Of a stretch of DNA of 5,519 nt, positions 1 to 5,454 are shown piece by piece; the stretch's first letter is position 1, and every line of letters begins with the position of its first letter. The notes beneath the pieces were generated by a model. The model did no database searches, had not been told where the DNA came from, and was given only the letters and a program-made list of their open reading frames with translations. The DNA comes from Parachlamydiales bacterium (GTDB lineage Bacteria; Chlamydiota; Chlamydiia; Chlamydiales; JAJFMK01). A program made the translations under genes and the position numbers. Location of the stretch: positions 1 through 5,519 of the forward strand of contig JAGVKY010000185.1 in assembly GCA_020050175.1 (NCBI GenBank). The letters are read 5' to 3'.

Positions 1-1
1 A

Positions 2-682
2 AAAAAGAAAGCCTACTCTCTTCGCTATGAAAACTCTCTTGAAATGCTAGCGAGGCAGTTTATTCCAGTCCCTGTACATGGGCTCAATGCTCATTTTATC
101 GATGGCAATGGGGAGCGCACTGATTTTTACTATCAAGTACTTGAAGGACTAAAGAAAAAAGAGCCGGCGGATGGTTTTCAGCTACTCATCCTTGACCCGA
201 TTTCCCGCTTTTCAGGGCCGGAGGCTGAAAAGGACAATGCAGCCGCCACTTCTTTTATTTCCAGCTTGGAAAATATATCAGAAGAATTGGGAGGGAAACC
301 GACAGTTATGCTTAGCCATCACATATCGAAAGATGCTATGAAAAATAATAGCTCCAGTCAGGCAGATGGACGAGGATCAAGCGGCTTTGTCGATGGATCA
401 AGATGGGTAGCCAGGCTTAGAAAAAACGGTGACGATTCATCAAATTCCATACTTGAAGTAACTAAGACTAATTTTACCGCTTATCCTAAAAAGATATGCC
501 TGAAAAAAAATAAAGATGGAATCCCTGAGTTTGACGACTGGAAAGAGGAAAAAAAAGAGGCTGATGGCGCTGATTCGTCACCCCCAAATAAATCTCAAAA
601 AAAGCGTTCAGCTAGTCAAGGTAAAGTTGCCCAACCCTATGCTGAAAATGCTGAAAGCGAATATGCTGACCTTTTATCATGA
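2..682 (+). CDS. RepA-like replicative DNA helicase (RecA-fold ATPase), 5'-truncated
   Basis: The frame is open from the left edge (KKKAYSLRYENSLE precedes the first ATG at 44), so the gene starts outside the window and the ATG at 44 is internal. The visible part matches the C-terminal half of RSF1010/IncQ RepA-type hexameric helicases. Counting from that internal Met, a Walker B strand LLILDPISRF lies near residues 47-56, a sensor-like strand TVMLSHHISK near 87-96, and RGSSGFVDGSRW near 110-121. The last is typical of RepA, where the serine/aspartate-rich loop precedes the final core strands. The Walker A lysine must lie upstream and cannot be checked. After about residue 160 the protein becomes a lysine/serine/glutamate-rich, probably disordered tail. 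The expected role is ATP-driven unwinding at the plasmid origin. Its stop overlaps the next start (ATGA, 679-682), which suggests translational coupling. A general RecA-like or KaiC-like ATPase is the alternative. Confidence 0.8.
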   Translation, partial: KKKAYSLRYENSLEMLARQFIPVPVHGLNAHFIDGNGERTDFYYQVLEGLKKKEPADGFQLLILDPISRFSGPEAEKDNAAATSFISSLENISEELGGKPTVMLSHHISKDAMKNNSSSQADGRGSSGFVDGSRWVARLRKNGDDSSNSILEVTKTNFTAYPKKICLKKNKDGIPEFDDWKEEKKEADGADSSPPNKSQKKRSASQGKVAQPYAENAESEYADLLS

Positions 683-2364
683 ATACAATATCTGAGATAA
701 AAATTCTCCCAGCCTTCAGTCGTCTTCCTCAAGATATTGCGGAGAAGATTAGTAGGGATATTTTAGATACTGAATCTTCTTGTTCAGTGCGTGATTTTAA
801 CTACATGTTTGAATTTTTCAAAGAAAGCGTACAAAACAGCAAAACTTTTGAGTTGGGAGATGTTTCTATATGCTTTCGAGCTGCTATTTGGATTATAAAT
901 TATCTTTCAACCGAAGACCCATCCCAACTGCATTATCATGCTGCTAGGGAAGTCTTAAAGAAATACGAGAATGGCAAGTTAGAAAATGATGAGGGAGCAA
1001 GGGACCTACTCGCCCGCGCTCTTGTAAAAGAATGCAATTCATTTGCCTCTCTGATACTTCCTAAAGAGATTCTTCAAGGGAATGTTCCAGACAGCAAGAA
1101 ATCAATGTCTTTTAGAGGGCTTCTGAATCCCAATGCTGATCATCTTATTTATTCTATAGATGGAATGCTGTGGCTTGATGATGCTTTTGCTCAATATATT
1201 ACTTCAATTGGTGATGAAGGGGAAAATGCTGCTTCTGAATTTTCAAATGCATCAAGGAGTTGGTATAAAGAATATGAATGCACAAGAAAAGCCTTAGATC
1301 TATTTCGATTGTGGATCGATCTATCCAAAGAACCTTATTATTGTCGTTACTTTTATATTTTAGCTAAGGTATTATGGAAGGACCGAATACAATTACAATT
1401 CGAAAGAAAACAGAAATTATATCCGGCACTACCTATTGGTCTCATGGAAACAATTAAACCCGCTCTTCAAAAATCTTCAAATATCGTCCAGAATAGGGAT
1501 AGGATTGATATTTATGGAAAAGCTGGAAAAGTAGTTGCTTCGGCTCAAATCCCTTGTATTGATGCAAAAGCTATTCCTCTAGTAACAAGGGGAATTAGAT
1601 CGCTTGGATCTTTAGCAGGTCATCGTCTATTGCGATGGCAGGTTAAAAGCGGCTGTCAAAATATTATAGAGGGCAATCCAAATCCAAACACGCTTCTTAT
1701 TGAAGGAGGATTTGAAACAATTTCTCATTTAATAGGGTGTGGAAAAAATAAATCAACAGTTACGGAAGTGAAATCCATTCTATATGCTCAGGCTCATTCT
1801 AGCTTTTATACCTCAAATGGAGACAGGATAAGCAGCTTAATTATTTTAAATGAGATTGGATATCACAGAAATAAAGAGCCAAATAGATTGAGCATTGTAT
1901 TAGGAGATGTTCTCCTACCACACTATCTCTTTAGTTTGCCTCAAAATCAGCGGAGGTTGATTCCAATTATCTCCGACTTACCACCATTAGTTGGATCTCC
2001 GAATACTCATGCGGCACAGGCTATGTTGCAGCTGTTGGTTTTAGAAGAGTTTTCTAAACAAAGTGATAGGTTTGCTGAAAGAGGTTCAGTTTTGATCTCT
2101 CTTGAAAAGTGGGGGGAAATGTCCTCGGAGGCTGCCTTACCAAAGTCTAACCTTTCCAAAGTAATAGATGGGTGGACAACAGATGATGTAAATGGGAGAG
2201 CCTTTCTTAAAAAAGACGGAGAAGAATTTGCTCTATCCGATATATATATCGATGTTGAAAAATTTCTAGAAGATCAAGGTAAACAGAGAATGATCGGAAG
2301 AAAAAAAGGAATTATTTCCTCAGACAAAACTGCCACGAAAAAATCGAAACTCTTAGAATCATGA
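679..2364 (+). CDS. Unrecognised 561-residue protein; candidate iteron-binding plasmid replication initiator
   Basis: I do not recognise this protein by sequence. It begins inside the stop of the RepA-like helicase (ATGA overlap) without a convincing Shine-Dalgarno site, so it is probably translated by coupling. It has no signal peptide or membrane segment. The N-terminal 250 residues look helical. Residues about 342-390 resemble a winged helix, with a recognition-helix-like GCGKNKSTVTEVKSIL. A second possible winged helix covers about 440-530, and the C-terminus is basic (RKKG...KKSK). The gene sits between a RepA-like helicase and an iteron array that starts 7 bases after its stop, the position held by repC in RSF1010. 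RSF1010 RepC is about half this length, so an extra N-terminal domain would be needed. The role as initiator binding the iterons is inferred from context and weak fold impressions. It is AT-rich: 17 of 60 bases are G or C at 1321-1380. Confidence 0.75.
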   Translation: MNTISEIKILPAFSRLPQDIAEKISRDILDTESSCSVRDFNYMFEFFKESVQNSKTFELGDVSICFRAAIWIINYLSTEDPSQLHYHAAREVLKKYENGKLENDEGARDLLARALVKECNSFASLILPKEILQGNVPDSKKSMSFRGLLNPNADHLIYSIDGMLWLDDAFAQYITSIGDEGENAASEFSNASRSWYKEYECTRKALDLFRLWIDLSKEPYYCRYFYILAKVLWKDRIQLQFERKQKLYPALPIGLMETIKPALQKSSNIVQNRDRIDIYGKAGKVVASAQIPCIDAKAIPLVTRGIRSLGSLAGHRLLRWQVKSGCQNIIEGNPNPNTLLIEGGFETISHLIGCGKNKSTVTEVKSILYAQAHSSFYTSNGDRISSLIILNEIGYHRNKEPNRLSIVLGDVLLPHYLFSLPQNQRRLIPIISDLPPLVGSPNTHAAQAMLQLLVLEEFSKQSDRFAERGSVLISLEKWGEMSSEAALPKSNLSKVIDGWTTDDVNGRAFLKKDGEEFALSDIYIDVEKFLEDQGKQRMIGRKKGIISSDKTATKKSKLLES

Positions 2365-2370
2365 CGGTTT

Positions 2371-2475
2371 TAAGGGTACATAACAAATTTGCTAATATCC
2401 AGGGACTTACGTTTAAGGGTACATAACCCTTATAGTGTAAGGGTACATAACCCTTATAGTGTAAGGGTACATAAC
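2371..2475 (+). repeat. Four iterons TAAGGGTACATAAC
   Basis: Exact 14-base copies lie at 2371-2384, 2414-2427, 2438-2451 and 2462-2475, all in the same orientation. Copies 2, 3 and 4 are at an exact 24-base period with the identical spacer CCTTATAGTG. Copy 1 is 43 bases before copy 2, with an unrelated gap. Copies 2 and 3 are each followed by CCCTTA, which turns them into perfect 7-base inverted repeats (TAAGGGT-ACATA-ACCCTTA at 2414-2432 and 2438-2456). Copies 1 and 4 lack this. Such arrays bind a plasmid-encoded initiator and also set copy number; here the likely binder is the preceding gene product. Confidence 0.9.
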
Positions 2476-2525
2476 TAAACTTAATTTCATGCTGATTATC
2501 AATGACTTACAAAAAAAATCTTCCG

Positions 2526-2541
2526 ACGGTAACGGTAACGG
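2526..2541 (+). repeat. Short tandem repeat ACGGTA ACGGTA ACGG
   Basis: Two full copies and one partial copy of the hexamer ACGGTA stand directly behind the AT-rich stretch of the origin region. The repeat is short enough to have arisen by chance, but its place between the likely unwinding element and the hairpin cluster makes a protein-binding role possible. Confidence 0.4.
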
Positions 2542-2565
2542 AGTGTTAGTTACATTAGCCTTGTC

Positions 2566-2598
2566 GCCCCTCGGCTGACGCCGGGGCTCAAGGCCCGG
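2566..2598 (+). other. GC-rich hairpin pair (alternative structures) in origin region
   Basis: GCCCC (2566-2570) pairs with GGGGC (2583-2587), and inside it GGC (2573-2575) pairs with GCC (2580-2582) around the loop TGAC, leaving TC bulged. An alternative hairpin uses CCGGGGC (2581-2587) with GCCCGG (2593-2598), one G bulged. The two exclude each other. This block is strikingly GC-rich between AT-rich flanks. Structured single-stranded DNA of this kind serves as a priming site (ssi) in IncQ plasmids. A role in transcription termination or a small RNA is also possible. Confidence 0.45.
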
Positions 2599-2619
2599 GT
2601 CGATCTCAACTAATCGACC
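2598..2619 (+). terminator. Perfect 7-bp hairpin followed by a T-rich run; possible terminator
   Basis: GGTCGAT (2598-2604) and ATCGACC (2613-2619) form a perfect 7-base stem with the 8-base loop CTCAACTA, followed by TCTTTTCC. The stem is short and the T-run is interrupted, so this is only a weak candidate terminator for the helicase/initiator transcript. It could equally be part of the structured origin. Confidence 0.35.
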
Positions 2620-2667
2620 TCTTTTCCTAAAACTCCCAAAAACTCTTCAATCCAGGGAAAAAGAAAA

Positions 2668-2702
2668 GCCGGAAGAAAAGGAATCCTTCTTCTTTTTCCG
2701 GC
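2668..2702 (-). terminator. Imperfect hairpin with a T-rich tail on the minus strand
   Basis: GCCGGAA (2668-2674) pairs with TTCCGGC (2696-2702). Inside the stem AAGG (2678-2681) pairs with CCTT (2685-2688) around a 3-base loop, with an asymmetric internal loop between. Read on the minus strand the stem is followed at once by TTTTCTTTTT, which is the form of an intrinsic terminator. On the plus strand no T-run follows. No gene in the window is read leftward into it, so it might end an antisense transcript from the primase start region, or act as a structured origin element. Confidence 0.4.
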
Positions 2703-2708
2703 CTATCT

Positions 2709-2714
2709 TATAAT
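2709..2714 (+). promoter_or_regulatory. Consensus -10 box TATAAT directly before the primase start
   Basis: A perfect TATAAT ends 8 bases before the primase ATG at 2723. No good -35 box is seen at the usual distance, because that region lies inside the 2668-2702 hairpin. A transcript from this box would start at about 2721-2723 and so have almost no leader, which fits the absence of a Shine-Dalgarno sequence. Confidence 0.4.
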
Positions 2715-2722
2715 CCATAGCC

Positions 2723-3700
2723 ATGAAAACTTACGCCGATCAAGTTCACGAGCACCTCGCTTTCCTCCACCGTCACGGCCTTGATGTGCAATCACTTGAA
2801 ACTGGCCGCATGGTCCGTTGCCACGAGGTAGGCCATACCGAAGGTCGGGGCAAATTGGTTTATTCCTGCTCGATCAATGCGATGGAAAAGGGGTATGTCG
2901 GATTGTCGACCTGGTGTCGTGCCCCATCCGGAAAAACCTACACATTTAAGACCTATGGCCTGCCACCAGCTGGCGATGCAGTTGCCCATCCCCCCATTCC
3001 CCTCATCCAAGTTGCAACACACGATCGCACTATTGAGCATGAGGAGGCCGCTCGCCGGTCCTATGGCTTTTGGCAGAATTGCTCCCCCACTGGCACATCT
3101 GATTACCTCATTCGCAAAGGCGTTGGACATTACGGGATCCGATTCAGGCGCTCTGATCAGTACGGCAACGTGGCCGTCGTGCCGATGTTTGATGAGCGTG
3201 GTCGGCTGTGGAGCTATCAACTTTTGAATCCAGATGGATCAAAGCGAATGCCGAAAGGAGCTCGGACCAAGGGTCTATTCCACATCCTTGGCTCCCCTAT
3301 CGACGGTCAACCAATCGGAGTCTCTGAGAGCTATGTCACTTCTGCGACTTGTTATGAGTTGAGCGGGTTCCCGACAGCGTGCTCCTTCTCATCCGATAAT
3401 CTTCCCGATGTGGTAGCGATCCTTCGAAAGCTATATCCCAACAGCCCGATAATCATCTTCGCCGATAATGATAAACATCTTGAAGAAATGGGCTTGGCAA
3501 ACCAAGGCGTTTGCATGGCTTTAAAGGCCATAAAATCGACTGGGCGCTATGTCGCCATGGCTGAAGTCGAATTTTTCGACTCTAGGCCATCTAAAGACGT
3601 TAGCGACTGGAACGATCTAGTCCGCGAGAAGGGTGTCGCGTTTGCGAAGAAGCTGATCCTTGAGAAAATAGGCCACTCTTTGGCTGAGATGGGTCGCTAG
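2723..3700 (+). CDS. TOPRIM-domain DNA primase, TraC-like plasmid/phage type
   Basis: This 325-residue protein follows the plan of TraC-like plasmid primases. Residues about 28-78 form the N-terminal domain, with RMVRC...GRGKLVYSC and later GKTYTFKTYG. Residues about 108-190 form the linker domain, with SDYLIRKGVGHYGIRF, then VVPMFDERGRLWSYQLLNPD and KGLFHILG. Residues about 197-270 form the TOPRIM fold. The TOPRIM glutamate is E202 (GVSESYVTSAT, where EG is more usual than ES) and the metal-binding pair is D248/D250 (IIIFADND). The C-terminal KDVSDWNDL is also typical. It probably makes RNA primers on origin DNA exposed by the helicase. The ATG at 2723 is the only start that keeps the whole N-terminal domain, and it has no Shine-Dalgarno site. 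The gene is GC-rich (35 of 60 bases at 3121-3180 against 17 of 60 in the preceding gene), which suggests a separate origin. Confidence 0.85.
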   Translation: MKTYADQVHEHLAFLHRHGLDVQSLETGRMVRCHEVGHTEGRGKLVYSCSINAMEKGYVGLSTWCRAPSGKTYTFKTYGLPPAGDAVAHPPIPLIQVATHDRTIEHEEAARRSYGFWQNCSPTGTSDYLIRKGVGHYGIRFRRSDQYGNVAVVPMFDERGRLWSYQLLNPDGSKRMPKGARTKGLFHILGSPIDGQPIGVSESYVTSATCYELSGFPTACSFSSDNLPDVVAILRKLYPNSPIIIFADNDKHLEEMGLANQGVCMALKAIKSTGRYVAMAEVEFFDSRPSKDVSDWNDLVREKGVAFAKKLILEKIGHSLAEMGR

Positions 3701-3726
3701 CTTTGGACTCGCGCGGTCGACGTAAA

Positions 3727-3745
3727 TTTCCAACGTTGGACTTTT
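3727..3745 (+). promoter_or_regulatory. Palindromic site, copy 1 (TTTCCAACGTTGGACTTTT), candidate parS/operator
   Basis: The perfect palindrome TCCAACGTTGGA (3729-3740) is set in a 19-base sequence that recurs, inverted and unchanged, at 4559-4577. This copy ends 3 bases before the -35 box of the parA promoter, a fitting place for an autoregulatory operator or a centromere. The binding protein is not known; ParA lacks an N-terminal DNA-binding domain, so the pGP6-D homologue is the best candidate. Confidence 0.6.
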
Positions 3746-3748
3746 TAT

Positions 3749-3778
3749 TTGACGCGAGGATCTCGTTACACGTATAAC
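3749..3778 (+). promoter_or_regulatory. Sigma70-type promoter of the parA operon
   Basis: TTGACG (3749-3754) and TATAAC (3773-3778) are separated by 18 bases, giving five of six matches to each consensus box. Transcription would start near 3785, about 15 bases before the ATG at 3800, leaving just room for the ribosome binding site AAAGGA. The palindromic site 3727-3745 abuts the -35 box. Confidence 0.6.
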
Positions 3779-3799
3779 ATTTCTAAAAAAGGATCGACT

Positions 3800-4627
3800 A
3801 TGCAAGTCATTACATTTTGCAGTTTCAAGGGCGGAACGGCCAAGACGTCGACAACTCTTCATCTTGGGGCTTGTCTGGCTAAGTACCACAATAAAAAGGT
3901 CCTGCTGATCGACTTTGACGCCCAGGCTAATTTAACATCTGGCGCCGGCCTAGGTCGGGATTGTCTAGAGGCTATGCCTGAGGTTTTGACCGGCAAAAAG
4001 AAGATAAACGAGATCATTCAACATTCGAGTATCCCCAATTTGGACATCGCTCCTGGGAATGCCTACTTGGATGGCATCGAAACGAGAGACCCATTGGTTG
4101 CCGACTTCTATAATCAGGAGCGGTTGCGAAAATGCCTAAGAGGTCTTGATTATGATTTCTGCTTCATCGATACGCCCCCATCTCTTGGCTGGTTAACTAC
4201 ATCTGCATTTTACGCCTCTCAGTTCTATATAATCTGCGCAACCCCGGAGCCCTATTCCCTTTTGGGTTTGCAGCGCCTGCGGGAGCACCACGAGGTTGTC
4301 CAAGAGAATCATGACATTTCAGTCCTTGGGGTTGTTCTAACATTTTGGAGTGACAAAGGAGCTGCTAACAGCGCATATACGGACGCGATCGAATCGTCCT
4401 TCCCCGGCAAACTTTTTGAGACTAAGGTTCGAAGAGATGCAGCTGTTAATCATGCGATTTTAAAGGGTAAGTTTGTCGTTGAAACAGCCGAATCAAGCAG
4501 GGTTTCGCAGGATTATCAGGCGCTGGCGGAGGAATTCCTAAAAAGATTTAACACCCTGAAAAGTCCAACGTTGGAAAAATCAATAGGTAGTTTAATCGAT
4601 TCGCCAAAGGTGGGGACAAGAAAATGA
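3800..4627 (+). CDS. parA: ParA-family partition ATPase, chlamydial pGP5-D type
   Basis: The 275-residue product carries the deviant Walker A motif FKGGTAKTST (K10 and K15), the A' motif LLIDFDAQANLTSG (D38, D40) and Walker B FCFIDTPPS (D124). It is a Walker-type cytosolic partition ATPase that should bind nucleoid DNA nonspecifically in its ATP form and position plasmid copies. No helix-turn-helix precedes the ATPase fold, as in chlamydial pGP5-D, which is of similar length. I chose the ATG at 3800 because AAAGGA lies 6 bases before it and it puts the P-loop near the N-terminus; an upstream in-frame TTG at 3749 overlaps the promoter's -35 box. The last 25 or so residues (after KRFNTL) extend past the core and contain palindrome copy 2. 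The stop overlaps the next start (ATGA, 4624-4627). Confidence 0.92.
   Translation: MQVITFCSFKGGTAKTSTTLHLGACLAKYHNKKVLLIDFDAQANLTSGAGLGRDCLEAMPEVLTGKKKINEIIQHSSIPNLDIAPGNAYLDGIETRDPLVADFYNQERLRKCLRGLDYDFCFIDTPPSLGWLTTSAFYASQFYIICATPEPYSLLGLQRLREHHEVVQENHDISVLGVVLTFWSDKGAANSAYTDAIESSFPGKLFETKVRRDAAVNHAILKGKFVVETAESSRVSQDYQALAEEFLKRFNTLKSPTLEKSIGSLIDSPKVGTRK
4559..4577 (-). promoter_or_regulatory. Palindromic site, copy 2, inverted, inside the parA 3' end
   Basis: The reverse complement of this stretch is identical over 19 bases to 3727-3745, including the palindrome TCCAACGTTGGA (4564-4575 here). It encodes SPTLE in the C-terminal tail of ParA, beyond the conserved ATPase core, so coding constraint alone hardly explains the identity. 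It lies 47 bases before the start of the pGP6-D homologue. Confidence 0.6.
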
Positions 4628-5454
4628 GTAAAACCAAAGAGTTAGCAAGCAACTTCCTAGCTAAAAACGTTCCTTCTCAAATTAATCCAGGTAAAAATGA
4701 ATCGGCCAATGCTGCTAAGAATCTTTTCAATTTCGTTGAGTTGGATCGGGACGAAGAGATTGCCATTGACACGTTGTTATTAGAGAATTCGGAGTCAATT
4801 GGGACTGGTGATCTTGAAAATGATATAGTCGATGATGCTAGAAAGTTGAAGGACATTACCAGGTCGATTAAGGGCATTGACAAAGCGAGTGTTTACTTAA
4901 CGGGCAAGCAAATAAATGAAGCGCGTGAGCTTTTAAAAAACCACAATAAAAGTGGGAATAGTTTTGGGCAATGGTTGCAGATAGCGTTTAAGGGGAGCAA
5001 GAGCACGGCATACAATGCGCTTGCTTACTATGGATTTTTCGACCTACTTCCTAATGAAGATTTAAAAAAACGATTTAAGGAAATTCCACAAAGAGCAGCC
5101 TATCTATTAGCATCACGTAATGGGGATATTGAAAGAAAAATTAAATTCTTGGAAGAAACTCAGCCAAAGGGGGCTGCCGAAATTATCGAGAGAGTAGATG
5201 AGTTGTTGCCGCTGCCATCAAAAGATCGTCGCAAGCGTAAAGCAAACAATGAAGAGATTATCAAAGCAATACGTGCTGGGTTAAAAAAACTTGCTCAATG
5301 CAAAGAGGGAATTGATAGTGATACACGCAAAGAATTAGAGGGGATTCGTTCTAAAATTGATGAAATTCTTGCTAGCGAGTGCAGATCTATAGTTGTTGAA
5401 AATCCAGAGCAGCTACAGATGTCATTTGTTTATCTGGAAGAAGACCTGCCTTGA
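4624..5454 (+). CDS. Chlamydial plasmid protein pGP6-D homologue; possible DNA-binding partner of ParA
   Basis: The 276-residue product matches chlamydial pGP6-D (about 250 residues), best at residues 95-178: GKQINEAREL, FGQWLQIAFKGSKSTAYNALAYYGFF, LPNEDLKKRF, then IPQRAAYLLASRNGDIERK. Chlamydial genomes also hold a chromosomal relative. From memory, pGP6 is needed for plasmid maintenance in Chlamydia trachomatis; its biochemistry is not settled. The core reads like the helix-turn-helix part of ParB/KorB proteins (a K-S-x-A-Y-N-A-L recognition helix, then LP and a helix with A-A-Y-L-L), but I see no ParB CTP-binding motif. The N-terminal 90 residues are acidic and variable. The C-terminus (about 200-276) is charged, with a likely helical segment. 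The start overlaps the parA stop; GTGGGGAC lies about 8 bases before it. Acting as the centromere binder is an inference from gene order. Confidence 0.85.
   Translation: MSKTKELASNFLAKNVPSQINPGKNESANAAKNLFNFVELDRDEEIAIDTLLLENSESIGTGDLENDIVDDARKLKDITRSIKGIDKASVYLTGKQINEARELLKNHNKSGNSFGQWLQIAFKGSKSTAYNALAYYGFFDLLPNEDLKKRFKEIPQRAAYLLASRNGDIERKIKFLEETQPKGAAEIIERVDELLPLPSKDRRKRKANNEEIIKAIRAGLKKLAQCKEGIDSDTRKELEGIRSKIDEILASECRSIVVENPEQLQMSFVYLEEDLP

Larger units (their letters stand above)
2365..2722. other. Probable replication origin (oriV) region, non-coding
   Basis: This 358-base gap has no plausible gene. From left to right it holds four iterons (2371-2475), an AT-rich stretch at about 2472-2520 that is roughly three-quarters A+T and could be the unwinding element, a short ACGGTA tandem repeat (2526-2541), GC-rich hairpins (2566-2619) and an imperfect hairpin (2668-2702). 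The order of iterons, AT-rich DNA and structured DNA next to a primase gene is that of an iteron-controlled origin. No convincing DnaA box is present, which fits replicons that bring their own helicase, initiator and primase. The origin assignment is inferred from structure and neighbours. Confidence 0.65.

Noticed and set aside
2238..2251. 14-base perfect palindrome CGATATATATATCG about 120 bases before the iterons
   Set aside because: It lies inside the initiator-like gene, reads as ordinary codons (DIYID), and simple TA runs make such palindromes easily in AT-rich DNA. No second copy was seen.
2496..2504. TTATCAATG as a DnaA box
   Set aside because: It matches only 6 of 9 positions of TTATCCACA and stands alone. 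It is not enough to claim DnaA binding.
3121..3128. Half-site CGTTGGAC of the parA palindrome inside the primase gene
   Set aside because: Eight bases with no palindromic partner can occur by chance, and the sequence is explained by the primase codons.
2792..3220. Long open frames on the other strand and in another frame inside the primase gene (also 2877-3227 on the + strand)
   Set aside because: They are shadows of a GC-rich coding region. The overlapping primase has clear TOPRIM motifs, and these frames show no recognisable family features or start signals.
3617..3889. 90-residue minus-strand frame across the parA promoter
   Set aside because: It crosses two well-supported genes and the promoter, has no ribosome binding site or motif, and looks like a chance frame.
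4677..4883. 68-residue minus-strand frame in the pGP6-D homologue
   Set aside because: It lies opposite a conserved coding region, is rich in Ser/Leu as expected for an antisense shadow, and has no supporting signal.
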